A stretch of DNA of 64,000 bases. Origin: Ignavibacterium sp. GTDB lineage: Bacteria > Bacteroidota > Ignavibacteria > Ignavibacteriales > Ignavibacteriaceae. A program made the position numbers and the translations under genes. Below the pieces are notes generated by a model. The model saw only the letters and a list, made by a program, of their open reading frames with translations, was not told the DNA's origin and did not search any database. The stretch spans positions 2,046,001 to 2,110,000 of the forward strand of contig NZ_AP026678.1 of assembly GCF_025998815.1 (NCBI RefSeq). Direction: 5' to 3'. Positions 1 through 8,416 of the stretch are shown one piece after another; positions within the stretch are counted from its first letter, which is position 1, and every line of letters begins with the position of its first letter.

Positions 1-1740
1 ATCTGAAAACTGATGAGCAATTCCCACCTCGTAAGAAATTGTTCTTTGTGCATCAAGTCCGGGCTGCCCAATCAAAGGTTCTCTCACATTCAAATCATAT
101 TGGTTATTCTCGAACAGATATTGAAAATCAGGATTCTGGAAAAAGTGTCCGTATGAAAAATGAAGTTTCGTTCTGTCAGAAATTGGATGAGCAATTCCAA
201 CTCTTGGAGAAAGTTGTGATCTTGATTTAGCTTTTACCAATGAATTCGGATCGAGCGGATTGTTTCTGAAAGTGATATTTGCGTTCATATAATCGAAACG
301 CAATCCGAGATTAATTACCAGATACGGCAATTCAATTTTGTCCTGAATATATCCGGCTAACTCAAAGGGTTCTGTTACATAATCATTCTTATAAGGAAAA
401 TTTCTTTTAGGATCATACACATAAAAATATTTTAAACGATGCTTTTTGTATGATGCTCCGAACTTAACTTCATTTGTATTATTAAACTGCCATACTGCAT
501 CAAGTTTTCCGTCAAGAGTAACTGTTCTGCTATCAATCAATTCAAGTGGATCTGCTTTGGCAAAAAATTCAAAGCCAGTTCCGATTGGCAGATATTCTCT
601 TTGTGATGTTGAAAGGTATTGCGATGTATCTTTATCAATTCCGGAATAAAAACCCTGATTGAAGTAAGAAAACTTTAAATCATAAAAGAAATTGTTCTGA
701 ACAGTATGTGTAATATAAAGTCCTGTCTGCCAGCTATCAGTTCTTCTTCTGAGATATTGCTCAGGAATATATTTGAATTCGTGACTATAGTTTTGTCTTC
801 TTCCCAAACTACCACGATTTGAGAGCGAGACTTTTACATAAGGAATAGCAGTGGTTGTTAGCTTTGTAAAAAAAGTCCTGTCGTTATTATATCCAAATGG
901 AAGATAACTTCCTCTTTTATCCTGCTCGGCAGAAATAAAAAACTTTAAATCATTAGTAAGAAGCGGACCGCTCAAACTTCCGTTAACTCTTGATTCGTGT
1001 AAACTCTGATATCTTTCTATTCCAAATTCTGAAGTTCTGTATTCAAACTTCCCGGAAAGTCTATCAGAACCATCACGAGTAACGATGTTGACAACACCAC
1101 TCAAGGCATTTCCATATTCAGCATTAAATGTTCCGCTTAGTAAACTCATTTCCTGAATTGCATCATTATTAACCTGTGTTGCAAGTCCACCGAGCAATGG
1201 ATCAACCACAAGCATTCCGTCAATCATATATGCAATTTCGTTAGCTCTTCCACCACGAACATGCAGATTTGAACCACTTCCTACAACTCCTGCCTGAAGT
1301 GAAAGTAACTCAGTAAAAGTTGAAACAGGAAGTGCTTCAATTTCATCACGACTAATAACCGATATTGAGCTTGTTAAATCTTTTTGTATCAGAGGAGTTT
1401 TTGCAGTTACAACAACTTCTCCGACCTGAACTGTCTGCGGTTTTAAATTCACAGACAAGTTTGTGGTCTGATCAACTATGATTGCAACATTCTGCATCAA
1501 AACAGTTTCATAACCAATGAAAGAAATTCGCACATTGTATCTTCCGGGTGGAATGTTGAGGATAACATATTCTCCATTTGCATTAGTGGCTGCACCAAAT
1601 GAAGTCCCTTCAATCAGAACATTTGCACCAACGAGTGGTTCGCCGTTATCAGCATCTTTAATCACACCGGCTAATTTACCTGTTGTTCCAGCAAACAGAT
1701 GAAATGAAAACAAAAGAATAATTAATAATATCTTTTTCAT
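1..1740 (-). CDS. TonB-dependent outer-membrane receptor with carboxypeptidase-like N-terminal domain (3' end outside window)
   Basis: The minus-strand frame opens with ATG at 1740 and stays open to the window edge, giving the first 580 residues. A signal peptide (about residues 1-18, MKKILLIILLFSFHLFAG) is followed by a carboxypeptidase-regulatory-like beta-sandwich (about 19-105, with DADNGEPLVGANV and PPGRYNVRISFIGYE), a plug domain (about 115-225, with LHVRGGRANEIAYMIDG and NAEYGNALSGVVNIVTRDG) and the start of a beta-barrel. Such receptors take up ligands across the outer membrane using TonB energy; the ligand cannot be read from the sequence. It lies 21 bp downstream of the RpiR regulator on the same strand and is probably co-transcribed with it. 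With the peptidase cluster upstream, import of peptide or amino-acid products is a reasonable inference. Confidence 0.93.
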   Translation of the reverse strand, partial: MKKILLIILLFSFHLFAGTTGKLAGVIKDADNGEPLVGANVLIEGTSFGAATNANGEYVILNIPPGRYNVRISFIGYETVLMQNVAIIVDQTTNLSVNLKPQTVQVGEVVVTAKTPLIQKDLTSSISVISRDEIEALPVSTFTELLSLQAGVVGSGSNLHVRGGRANEIAYMIDGMLVVDPLLGGLATQVNNDAIQEMSLLSGTFNAEYGNALSGVVNIVTRDGSDRLSGKFEYRTSEFGIERYQSLHESRVNGSLSGPLLTNDLKFFISAEQDKRGSYLPFGYNNDRTFFTKLTTTAIPYVKVSLSNRGSLGRRQNYSHEFKYIPEQYLRRRTDSWQTGLYITHTVQNNFFYDLKFSYFNQGFYSGIDKDTSQYLSTSQREYLPIGTGFEFFAKADPLELIDSRTVTLDGKLDAVWQFNNTNEVKFGASYKKHRLKYFYVYDPKRNFPYKNDYVTEPFELAGYIQDKIELPYLVINLGLRFDYMNANITFRNNPLDPNSLVKAKSRSQLSPRVGIAHPISDRTKLHFSYGHFFQNPDFQYLFENNQYDLNVREPLIGQPGLDAQRTISYEVGIAHQFSD

Positions 1741-1760
1741 ATCTGACTCCTTATCAGATA
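1740..1760 (-). promoter_or_regulatory. Short inverted repeat around the TonB receptor ribosome-binding site
   Basis: TATCTGA and TCAGATA form a perfect 7-bp inverted repeat separated by 7 bases. On the transcribed strand the spacer holds AAGGAG, the likely ribosome-binding site, so a hairpin would present the site in its loop next to the ATG. It could be chance, an operator or a translational control element. Confidence 0.3.
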
Positions 1761-1761
1761 A

Positions 1762-2622
1762 TTATAAAATAACCTGATCCTGTTCGATCATTATTTTTTC
1801 ACTCTCTTTAAGAACTTTTTTCGCCTTTGCTTTATTCTTAACAGCACAAGCAGTTGCGATTGCATTTATTATTACTGAAATAGCAGCGAATGAATTTGTA
1901 AAAAGCATGTTCTCACTTTTTACTGTAAGCACCGCCTTTGAGAATACAGCTATTGGTGATGTTGATTTGTTCGTAATGCTTATCACTTTTATTCCGTTCT
2001 GATGGGCATATTTTGCAACATCCACAGTTTCTTTTGAGTATGGTGGAAATGAAAAGCACATTAACAGATCATTTTTGTTCATATATAAAATCTGCTCATG
2101 AAACAAAGTGTGTGTATGTTTTAATACTGAAGCATCAACTCCAACCTGAGTTAGCTGATAAGAAAGAATTTCTGCAAGAAGATAAGATATTCCCAGTCCG
2201 GCGGTATAGACTCTGTTAGATTTAACAATTTCTTCAATGACAAGATTAAACACTTCACGATCAATTATGGATAGAGTATCGTTAATATTCTTAACATCCA
2301 TATTTGCAACCGAAGTGAGTAAATCATTTTCAAGATTACTTTTTTCAAACAGCGGAAATATTTCTTTTTTCTTCAGATGTTTTTTGAGTGAATCTGAAAC
2401 AGCATCACGAAGTTCGCTGAATCCTGTAAATCCAACACTTTGCGCAAATCTTATTACAGACGCGACGCTTACTCCAACAAGTCTTGAAACCTCATGAACA
2501 TCAACAAAAGGGATGTTATCAAAATTATCAATTACAAAATCAGCAACCTTCCGTTGATTGTTTGGAAGAGAATCAAACTTGCTTTGAATTTTTTCTCGTA
2601 TTTCTTTATAACGACTTACCAT
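1762..2622 (-). CDS. MurR/RpiR-family transcriptional regulator
   Basis: This 286-residue protein has the two-domain RpiR layout: an N-terminal helix-turn-helix (about 1-77, with LPNNQRKVADFVIDNF and the recognition helix VSVASVIRFAQSVGF) and a C-terminal SIS domain (about 125-255) that in this family binds small, often phosphorylated, ligands. It sits between the cyanophycinase/peptidase genes and the TonB receptor on the same strand, so it probably controls this cluster. A hairpin at 2633-2667 separates it from the upstream gene, so it may also have its own promoter. The ligand is unknown. Sugar phosphates are classical for the family, but the context here is peptide breakdown. Confidence 0.9.
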   Translation of the reverse strand: MVSRYKEIREKIQSKFDSLPNNQRKVADFVIDNFDNIPFVDVHEVSRLVGVSVASVIRFAQSVGFTGFSELRDAVSDSLKKHLKKKEIFPLFEKSNLENDLLTSVANMDVKNINDTLSIIDREVFNLVIEEIVKSNRVYTAGLGISYLLAEILSYQLTQVGVDASVLKHTHTLFHEQILYMNKNDLLMCFSFPPYSKETVDVAKYAHQNGIKVISITNKSTSPIAVFSKAVLTVKSENMLFTNSFAAISVIINAIATACAVKNKAKAKKVLKESEKIMIEQDQVIL

Positions 2623-2632
2623 AATTATTAAA

Positions 2633-2667
2633 AACTGTCACGCTTCGATTAACTCAGCGTGACAGTT
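2633..2667 (-). terminator. REP-like hairpin, likely terminator of the T9SS gene
   Basis: A perfect 12-bp stem (AACTGTCACGCT / AGCGTGACAGTT) with an 11-nt loop lies just past the stop at 2673. On the minus strand it is followed by TTTAATAATT, which fits a rho-independent terminator. Its core, CTTCGATTAACTCAG, recurs in two hairpins near 40.9-41.0 kb, so it also belongs to an interspersed hairpin family. Confidence 0.7.
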
Positions 2668-2672
2668 ATATT

Positions 2673-3773
2673 TTATCTCATCAGAATCATTTTCTTAGTT
2701 TCAGAATAATTGCCAGATTGAAGTTTGTAGTAATAAACTCCACTGCTCAAATTGGATGCATCAAAGTTATATTCATAAATGCCAGGGGTTAGTTCTTCAT
2801 TAACTAAAGTTGCTATTTCATTACCAAGTACATCAAAAACTTTAAGAGAGACAGATTGTGCTTTATTCACCGAGAACTGAATTTTAGTATTCGGGTTAAA
2901 TGGATTTGGATAATTCTGTTCTAAGGAATAACCTGTTGGAATTTCAGAAATTTTTTTATCTACACTCAGAACAGTGCTATATTTTGTTTGTGCTTCCGAA
3001 ATTGCTGCAATAATTTCGTTTTCGTTTTCACCAATTGCAAAAGCGTAAAAAACAGCTATTGAATCATTTGGATTTAGATTAACAAAAGATTGAGACGGAA
3101 TTGTAACAGGTCCTTCAACACCGCCTGGATATTGATTTTGAATTGAACCATAATTTAACCAGTTCCAATAGTTTGTATCTGCTGTATATCCGTTAAACCA
3201 CTCAAAAGAAATTAATGAATGAAGATTGTGAGAAAGAAGTTTTAATCCCATATTCCTTGCACTGCCTCTATGAAATCTGATAATTCCATTTGCTGGCAAA
3301 TATGTTACTGTATCATTTCCATATGTCTGATCGAGTTCTGGAATAATATCCAAACCAATTTTAGCATTAATTGCTGAAGTTTCCCTGTTCTTAACTGTCA
3401 TCTTTAAAATCATATACTCAGTATTATTCCAACCATAAATATTGTAATTAATTAAAACGTCTGGAGATAGTCCGCTATAAGCATTGTTATAACTTCCGGT
3501 AATTTCATAATCACTAAGTTGTGGATTAGTTACTAATGTAGTTGGAACTTCAACATCAGCATCATTTTGATAATCCCAAACTGCATTTGGTCCAACACCA
3601 ACAAGGGCTGAAGCTCTTTGTAAATGTCTAACCTGGTCGCCGGTTGTTAACAATCTGATTCTTCCGTAAGTGCCTACATTCACATCAATCTGGCCGGTGC
3701 TGAATGTTGCTTGCGCGAATACATCAGCAAAGCCAATCAAAAAAACAAGAAGGAAAAAAGTAAAGTTTTTCAT
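2673..3773 (-). CDS. Secreted protein of unknown function with T9SS C-terminal sorting domain
   Basis: This 366-residue protein has a signal peptide (about 1-20, MKNFTFFLLVFLIGFADVFA) and a type IX sorting domain (about 285-366) with the motif LEQNYPNPFNPNTKI, a LVNEELTPGIYEYNFDAS strand region and the terminal KKMILMR. The middle 260 residues are beta-rich and I do not recognise the family. It is expected to pass the outer membrane through the type IX secretion system and be released or anchored at the surface. It lies 41 bp after the YfcC-type carrier in the same orientation, so it probably belongs to the peptide-utilisation cluster, perhaps as a surface binding protein or hydrolase; that role is inferred from context only. 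Confidence 0.85.
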   Translation of the reverse strand: MKNFTFFLLVFLIGFADVFAQATFSTGQIDVNVGTYGRIRLLTTGDQVRHLQRASALVGVGPNAVWDYQNDADVEVPTTLVTNPQLSDYEITGSYNNAYSGLSPDVLINYNIYGWNNTEYMILKMTVKNRETSAINAKIGLDIIPELDQTYGNDTVTYLPANGIIRFHRGSARNMGLKLLSHNLHSLISFEWFNGYTADTNYWNWLNYGSIQNQYPGGVEGPVTIPSQSFVNLNPNDSIAVFYAFAIGENENEIIAAISEAQTKYSTVLSVDKKISEIPTGYSLEQNYPNPFNPNTKIQFSVNKAQSVSLKVFDVLGNEIATLVNEELTPGIYEYNFDASNLSSGVYYYKLQSGNYSETKKMILMR

Positions 3774-3814
3774 AGTGCACCTCTTTTAGTTGTTGATAAA
3801 ATATTAAATCCTTT

Positions 3815-5227
3815 TTAATGCCATCCGAATAAGTTTGGTGGAATAAGTAAAATAAAACCAAGAATAAAAAGAACAATCATTAAAGGTAAAACCCATTTTG
3901 CCCATCTATCCCAGGGAACGCGAGCCATTGATAAAGCTCCCATTGTTACTGCTGATGTAGGAATTATAATGTTCGTGTATTCACCAAACTGAAAAGCAAG
4001 TATTGCTGTTTGTCTGGTTACACCTGCAAGATCTGAAAGCGGAGCCATAATAGGCATTGTAAGTGCTGCTTGTCCACTTCCTGAATGAACGAAAAAATTA
4101 ATTATTGCCTGTACTATAAACATTTTTTGTGAAGCAAAAATCGGTGAAGAAGATTCAATGTACGGAGATAATCCATAAAGAATTGTATCAATAATGTTTG
4201 CATCTCTCGACAAGACAAGGGTTGCTCTTGCCAAAGCAATTATTAAAGCAGTTCCGACAAGATCTTTAGCACCATCTACAAACGCTTTAATTAAATCATC
4301 ACTTTTTAATCCACCAATAATTCCAACTACAATTCCCATTATAAAAAACATTCCGGCTATTTCTTCAATGTACCAGTGAAATTCAACAACACCTACTACA
4401 AGTAGCACTAATGATAAAACAAATGTTATGAGAACAGCTTTATGCTTTAGCGAGAAATGATTATCATTATTATAAATTACATCAAAGTGTTCGTTCTTTC
4501 TTCTGATCTCATCTTCTTCATACATTGGACTGATTCGAGGATTTTTTTTCAATCTGTTTACATACCATAAAAGAAACAGTATTGCTACAAATGTTGATAC
4601 TGCCCAACAAATCATTCTGTAACCAATTCCGGAGAAGAGAGGAACTTCCGCGATACCCTGAGCAATACCGACATTAAAAGGATTTAAGAATGCACTAGCA
4701 AAACCTATGTGAGCGCCAATCAACGGAATTGCAACACCAACAATTGAATCATATCCAAGTGCAAGACAAATCGGAACGATTATTAAAACAAAAGGAATTA
4801 TTTCTTCATTCATTCCAAAAGTTGCACCGCCAAGAGAAAACATAAGCAATAAAACCGGAATGAAGAGATTTTGTAACAACTTTGATGTCTTATATGCTTT
4901 TGCAAGTTTGTTAATGAATGAGTTTATTGCATCGGTTCTTGCAAGAACATTGAATGCACCACCAACGATAAGAACAAAGCCGATAATGAGTCCTGCTTCT
5001 ACAAATCCTTTCAGTGGTGAGATGAATAAATCAAAAATTCCCTGTGGATGACTATCAACATATTTGAAGGAATTCGGAACTACAACTTCTCTTCCATTAA
5101 GAAGCATTCGTTCATATTTTCCACCAGGAATAATCCAGGTCAATGCTGCAATTAGTACCAATAGTGAGAAAATCAACAAATAAGTGTTTGGTACTCTAAG
5201 ACGGAATTTTCTCTTCTGTTCTGTCAT
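3815..5227 (-). CDS. YfcC-family membrane carrier
   Basis: This 470-residue, very hydrophobic protein has about 12 membrane segments. It starts with a short basic tail and RVPNTYLLIFSLLVLIAALT, followed by WIIPGGKYER, typical of the YfcC branch of the DcuC-like (C4-dicarboxylate carrier / basic amino-acid antiporter) superfamily. GGATFGMNEEIIPFV and the near-C-terminal FFVHSGSGQAALTMPIMAPL are strongly conserved-looking re-entrant regions. Its start overlaps the cyanophycinase stop by 4 bp (ATGA), so translation is probably coupled. With an exported cyanophycinase and a cytoplasmic peptidase next to it, uptake of an amino acid or dipeptide across the inner membrane is the simplest role; substrate specificity is not proven. 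Confidence 0.85.
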   Translation of the reverse strand: MTEQKRKFRLRVPNTYLLIFSLLVLIAALTWIIPGGKYERMLLNGREVVVPNSFKYVDSHPQGIFDLFISPLKGFVEAGLIIGFVLIVGGAFNVLARTDAINSFINKLAKAYKTSKLLQNLFIPVLLLMFSLGGATFGMNEEIIPFVLIIVPICLALGYDSIVGVAIPLIGAHIGFASAFLNPFNVGIAQGIAEVPLFSGIGYRMICWAVSTFVAILFLLWYVNRLKKNPRISPMYEEDEIRRKNEHFDVIYNNDNHFSLKHKAVLITFVLSLVLLVVGVVEFHWYIEEIAGMFFIMGIVVGIIGGLKSDDLIKAFVDGAKDLVGTALIIALARATLVLSRDANIIDTILYGLSPYIESSSPIFASQKMFIVQAIINFFVHSGSGQAALTMPIMAPLSDLAGVTRQTAILAFQFGEYTNIIIPTSAVTMGALSMARVPWDRWAKWVLPLMIVLFILGFILLIPPNLFGWH

Positions 5228-6069
5228 TCAATAACTTTTTTTGATTTTAAATCGAATTTATCACCACTTATCAGAAGATGCATTTTCATTCCTGTAATTC
5301 CGAGATTTCCTCTTTTATCCTCTCTGATATTTTTTGCTTCAGTAGGATCATAAACCAAAACCTGATTGTTACCAATTACTTCAAATGTTTCATCTGGTTT
5401 TACTATTATCGCAGTTGATTCATCAATAGCAATTCCAAGCAAATCAGGATGTTCACACATAAGTGTAATTAATCTGTTGTGTCTTTTCCTTTTAAGAAAA
5501 TGTTGATCAATAATTGCATTCTTAATGAATCCAAATCCCTTGCTTGTTTCAATATTCCCTTTTTGAATTGAAATGAATGCCGAAGTTGAATCTTTATTCA
5601 TCAATTCATTGCCGGTTATCATTACTTCACTCATAACTGCAGCACCAGCACTTGAGCCACCAACAACACCTCCATTATTATAAATATCAAAAACTTTGTC
5701 AAGAAGTTTTGTACCAAGCATATCTCGCGTAAGATCGCTTTGATCACCTCCAAGAAAATAGACAGCATTAGCCCAATTCATTTTCTTAATATTTGAGTCA
5801 GCATCAGCAGTTTCTTTTGTAAATAAAAGATAATCTGCCTTTGCACCAAGCTCTTCGAATTCTTTTTTATGAAGTTCGCTGTTTTTAATTGGATTTGACC
5901 CGGCGTTTGGAATGATAACTATCCGAGCATCTTTACCACCAGCAAGTTCAATAAATTTCTTAGAAGTTTCAATCGTGTGAACGCCGCCAATTATTACCAG
6001 GTAACCTTTATTTTGAGATAGAATAATTGAAGAAAAAACAATTATAATTATCAAAGAAATTTTTTTCAT
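5224..6069 (-). CDS. Exported cyanophycinase (peptidase family S51)
   Basis: Cyanophycinase cleaves the Asp/Arg storage polymer cyanophycin to beta-Asp-Arg dipeptides. The 281-residue protein has the S51 nucleophile elbow GGSSAGA with the catalytic serine near residue 140, the preceding VYFLGGDQSDL strand, DQHFLKRKRHNRL and GIAIDESTAIIV, all typical of the family. An N-terminal signal peptide (about 1-18, hydrophobic through SSIILS) predicts export, as in extracellular CphE-type enzymes, so the substrate would be external polymer from other cells rather than an internal store; no cyanophycin synthetase is seen in this window. The gene is 3 bp from the M20 peptidase and overlaps the YfcC carrier by 4 bp. 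An alternative is another S51 aspartyl dipeptidase. Confidence 0.88.
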   Translation of the reverse strand: MKKISLIIIIVFSSIILSQNKGYLVIIGGVHTIETSKKFIELAGGKDARIVIIPNAGSNPIKNSELHKKEFEELGAKADYLLFTKETADADSNIKKMNWANAVYFLGGDQSDLTRDMLGTKLLDKVFDIYNNGGVVGGSSAGAAVMSEVMITGNELMNKDSTSAFISIQKGNIETSKGFGFIKNAIIDQHFLKRKRHNRLITLMCEHPDLLGIAIDESTAIIVKPDETFEVIGNNQVLVYDPTEAKNIREDKRGNLGITGMKMHLLISGDKFDLKSKKVIE

Positions 6070-6072
6070 AGG

Positions 6073-7167
6073 TCAATCCTTCTTAACTAGTTCAAGCGCT
6101 ATTTCTGCTGACTTGATTAAATCTTCGATATAAACGAACTCATCATTTGAATGAGGATTCTGTGCACCAATCCCAATATTCACAGATTCAATTCCATTTG
6201 CGTTAAGTGAGTTTGCATCACTACCACCAAGAGAAATTTTGGGATTGGGTACTAACCCAACTTTAGTTAGTGCTTTTACAATCTCTTTATAAACATCAGA
6301 GTTTTCTTTGATAGTATAAGGTTTGAAATCCCAGAAATAATCATATTCAATACGAGCGTTTAGTTTATTAGCTTCATCTTCAAAAGTGTTAACCAATTGT
6401 CTGAAATATTTTTCTGCCTTATCAAGATTGAATGAACGAACTTCACCGACCATTTCAGTTAATTCGGGAATAACATTTACAGCCGAACCACTTTTCAATG
6501 TCCCGATGTTCATCGTAGTTTCTTCATCAATTCTTCCAAGTGGAAGTTTTGTTATTGCATTAGCAGCTATAAGAAGTGAATTGATTCCCTTTTCAGGTGC
6601 GATTCCGGAATGTGATGCTCTTCCAAAGATCTTAAGATTAAATCCGATTGCACCGCAAGCTGAATAAATAAAACTCCCTGGGCGATAACCGGAATCAAAT
6701 ACAAATCCCTTTTTTATGTTTCCGTTTAGTCCAAGATATTTTGAACCAAATAAAGTTGTTTCTTCACAGGTAGTAAATGCGACTGTAAAATCCTTCACGG
6801 AAATTTTATCTAAAGCGATTTTTTCAAGAGTATAAAGAAGAACTGCAACTCCTTCACGATTATCAACACCAAGCACAGTATCACCTGATGAAGTAATACG
6901 GTCTTCCCTGATTACTGGTTTTACATTTTCAGTTGGTCGAGCAGTATCCATATGAGCTGTAAGAACAAAATCGCCACCGGACCCAACTTTGCAAATTAAA
7001 TTACCAGTGTTGCTGTTTGTGAATTTTGCAGAATCATCGAATTCAACTTTGTAACCGAGTTGCGAGAGGAAGGAATTAATGAAATCAGCCAGAGGTTTTT
7101 CATTAGCGCTCAATGCATTTATTCTGATTACCTGAAGAAAAATTTCTATCAAACGGGAAGGATTCAT
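6073..7167 (-). CDS. M20-family metallopeptidase, peptidase T-like
   Basis: This 364-residue cytoplasmic enzyme has the M20 di-zinc layout: AHMDTARP (His72, Asp74), GVDNREGVAVLL with the bridging Asp102, TTCEETTLFGSKYLG with catalytic Glu135 and ligand Glu136, a dimerisation-domain ASHSGIAPEKGINSL, and a C-terminal GAQNPHSNDEFVYIEDL supplying the last His. Length and motifs match peptidase T-like exopeptidases, which remove residues from di- or tripeptides. It is the first gene of the minus-strand cluster and lies 3 bp before cyanophycinase, so it may finish hydrolysis of imported dipeptides. Exact substrate is not evident. The palindrome immediately upstream suggests the cluster promoter is regulated here. 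Confidence 0.9.
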   Translation of the reverse strand: MNPSRLIEIFLQVIRINALSANEKPLADFINSFLSQLGYKVEFDDSAKFTNSNTGNLICKVGSGGDFVLTAHMDTARPTENVKPVIREDRITSSGDTVLGVDNREGVAVLLYTLEKIALDKISVKDFTVAFTTCEETTLFGSKYLGLNGNIKKGFVFDSGYRPGSFIYSACGAIGFNLKIFGRASHSGIAPEKGINSLLIAANAITKLPLGRIDEETTMNIGTLKSGSAVNVIPELTEMVGEVRSFNLDKAEKYFRQLVNTFEDEANKLNARIEYDYFWDFKPYTIKENSDVYKEIVKALTKVGLVPNPKISLGGSDANSLNANGIESVNIGIGAQNPHSNDEFVYIEDLIKSAEIALELVKKD

Positions 7168-7223
7168 TTGTAACTCTGCTTACAATTTTAACAAATATTG
7201 TAATTTCTGTTACAGAGTTACAA
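7168..7223 (-). promoter_or_regulatory. Nested inverted repeats upstream of the peptidase/cyanophycinase cluster
   Basis: TTGTAACTCTG (7168-7178) and CAGAGTTACAA (7213-7223) form a perfect 11-bp inverted repeat. A second pair, TTACAAT (7180-7186) and ATTGTAA (7197-7203), nests inside. The block abuts the ATG at 7167. It resembles an operator with two half-site pairs, plausibly for the RpiR regulator of the cluster, but an mRNA hairpin that hides the start is also possible. No strong ribosome-binding site is visible. Confidence 0.5.
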
Positions 7224-7261
7224 AAAATTAATTAATAAGTCAAGTGGTTTCTTTAAAATAA

Positions 7262-7624
7262 TTACTCATCATCAGAATAGATTTCCAGATCGCCTTTTTT
7301 GATATATCCATCTTTTATTAAACTATCTGCAGACCGATAAAGTACAATTGTTACTTCATTTGTGTTGTTATAACCTGTTGATTCGATTTTTACACCATTC
7401 AGTTCTTTTGCAATTTTAACTTTGGCTATCAACATATCATTATTTATCAATGATTTCTCAAGCTTCGCTTTCTTCACCGGAATATTCATCAATCCCCAGA
7501 ATATCCCTTTACGGGCATTTGTCAATGCAGCTTCAATATCCGTATCAACTTTTGATTGTGAAAAAACAGAGAAAGAAATTATTAACTGAAAAAGAATGAA
7601 GGAAAAGATAAAATGATATTTCAT
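7262..7624 (-). CDS. Small exported protein, unknown function
   Basis: This 120-residue protein begins with a clear signal peptide (about 1-22, MKYHFIFSFILFQLIISFSV, cleavage after FSQ). The mature part is about 98 residues, charged, with alternating hydrophobic residues that suggest a small alpha/beta fold (KVDTDIEAALTNARKG, TNEVTIVLYRSADSLI) and an acidic end (SDDE). I do not recognise the family. It is transcribed toward the peptidase cluster with a 94-bp gap containing the palindrome, so it is probably a separate unit. No cysteine lipobox is present, so a soluble periplasmic or secreted location is expected. Confidence 0.65.
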   Translation of the reverse strand: MKYHFIFSFILFQLIISFSVFSQSKVDTDIEAALTNARKGIFWGLMNIPVKKAKLEKSLINNDMLIAKVKIAKELNGVKIESTGYNNTNEVTIVLYRSADSLIKDGYIKKGDLEIYSDDE

Positions 7625-7780
7625 AGCACCCTCAAAAATATTCTGTTCAATTATAGAAATAATTTATTTCAGCTTCAAGCAAGTGATGTTTGTCTCAATC
7701 TTTTTTTAATTCAACTAAAGACTTGTTTTTCATTCAACACTGATTTAATTTGGAAACTAATAAAACGAAAATAGTTTCCA

Positions 7781-8416
7781 ATGGCTAGGATTAAAAAAAC
7801 GGAAAACTCCGCTGAGCAGGATAAAATAATTCAGTTTTGCACTTCAAAATTTTTGCAGGATGGTTTTTACTTTGTCTCCGTTGACCAGATTGCCAGTGAA
7901 TTAAGAATAAGCAAAAAGACAATCTACAAATTCTTCTCAAGTAAAGACGATCTGGTTAAAGCTGTGGCTTTAAAACTTATGAATGAAGTGAGCGATAAAA
8001 TTGAAAAGATTATAAAATCAGAGAATGACTCATTAACAAAAGTGATAATGTTATTTGAAGTAATGGCTGGCGTTGTTGTAAAGTTTTCTGAAAAATGGTT
8101 GAAAGACCTTCAAATTCATACACCTGAATTGTGGAAAGAAATAGACGAGTTCAGAACAAAAAGAGCTTTCACAGCTTTAGGTAGTATTATAAAACAAGGT
8201 CAGATTGAAGGAATCATAATTGAGAAACCAATTGAGCTTATCATTCACATTTTTGTAAATACCATTCGTTCAGTCGTTCATCCTGATTTTCTTTATCACC
8301 AAAAGTTTAACTATAAAGAAGCTTTTATTCATTCTTTTGAGATTTTATTTAATGGGATTTTAACTCCAAAAGGCAAGAAGATTTTTGACAAAATTTTTCC
8401 AAAGGTAATCAAATGA
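7781..8416 (+). CDS. TetR/AcrR-family transcriptional regulator
   Basis: This 211-residue protein has an N-terminal TetR helix-turn-helix (about 12-60, with DGFYFVSVDQIASELRISKKTIYKFFSSKD in two conserved stretches) and an all-helical ligand-binding C-terminus. It overlaps the following HlyD-like gene by 4 bp (ATGA), so it is the first gene of an efflux operon and probably its own repressor, responding to a compound the pump exports. The inducer is unknown. ATG 7781 follows an AT-rich leader with no strong ribosome-binding site. Confidence 0.92.
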   Translation: MARIKKTENSAEQDKIIQFCTSKFLQDGFYFVSVDQIASELRISKKTIYKFFSSKDDLVKAVALKLMNEVSDKIEKIIKSENDSLTKVIMLFEVMAGVVVKFSEKWLKDLQIHTPELWKEIDEFRTKRAFTALGSIIKQGQIEGIIIEKPIELIIHIFVNTIRSVVHPDFLYHQKFNYKEAFIHSFEILFNGILTPKGKKIFDKIFPKVIK

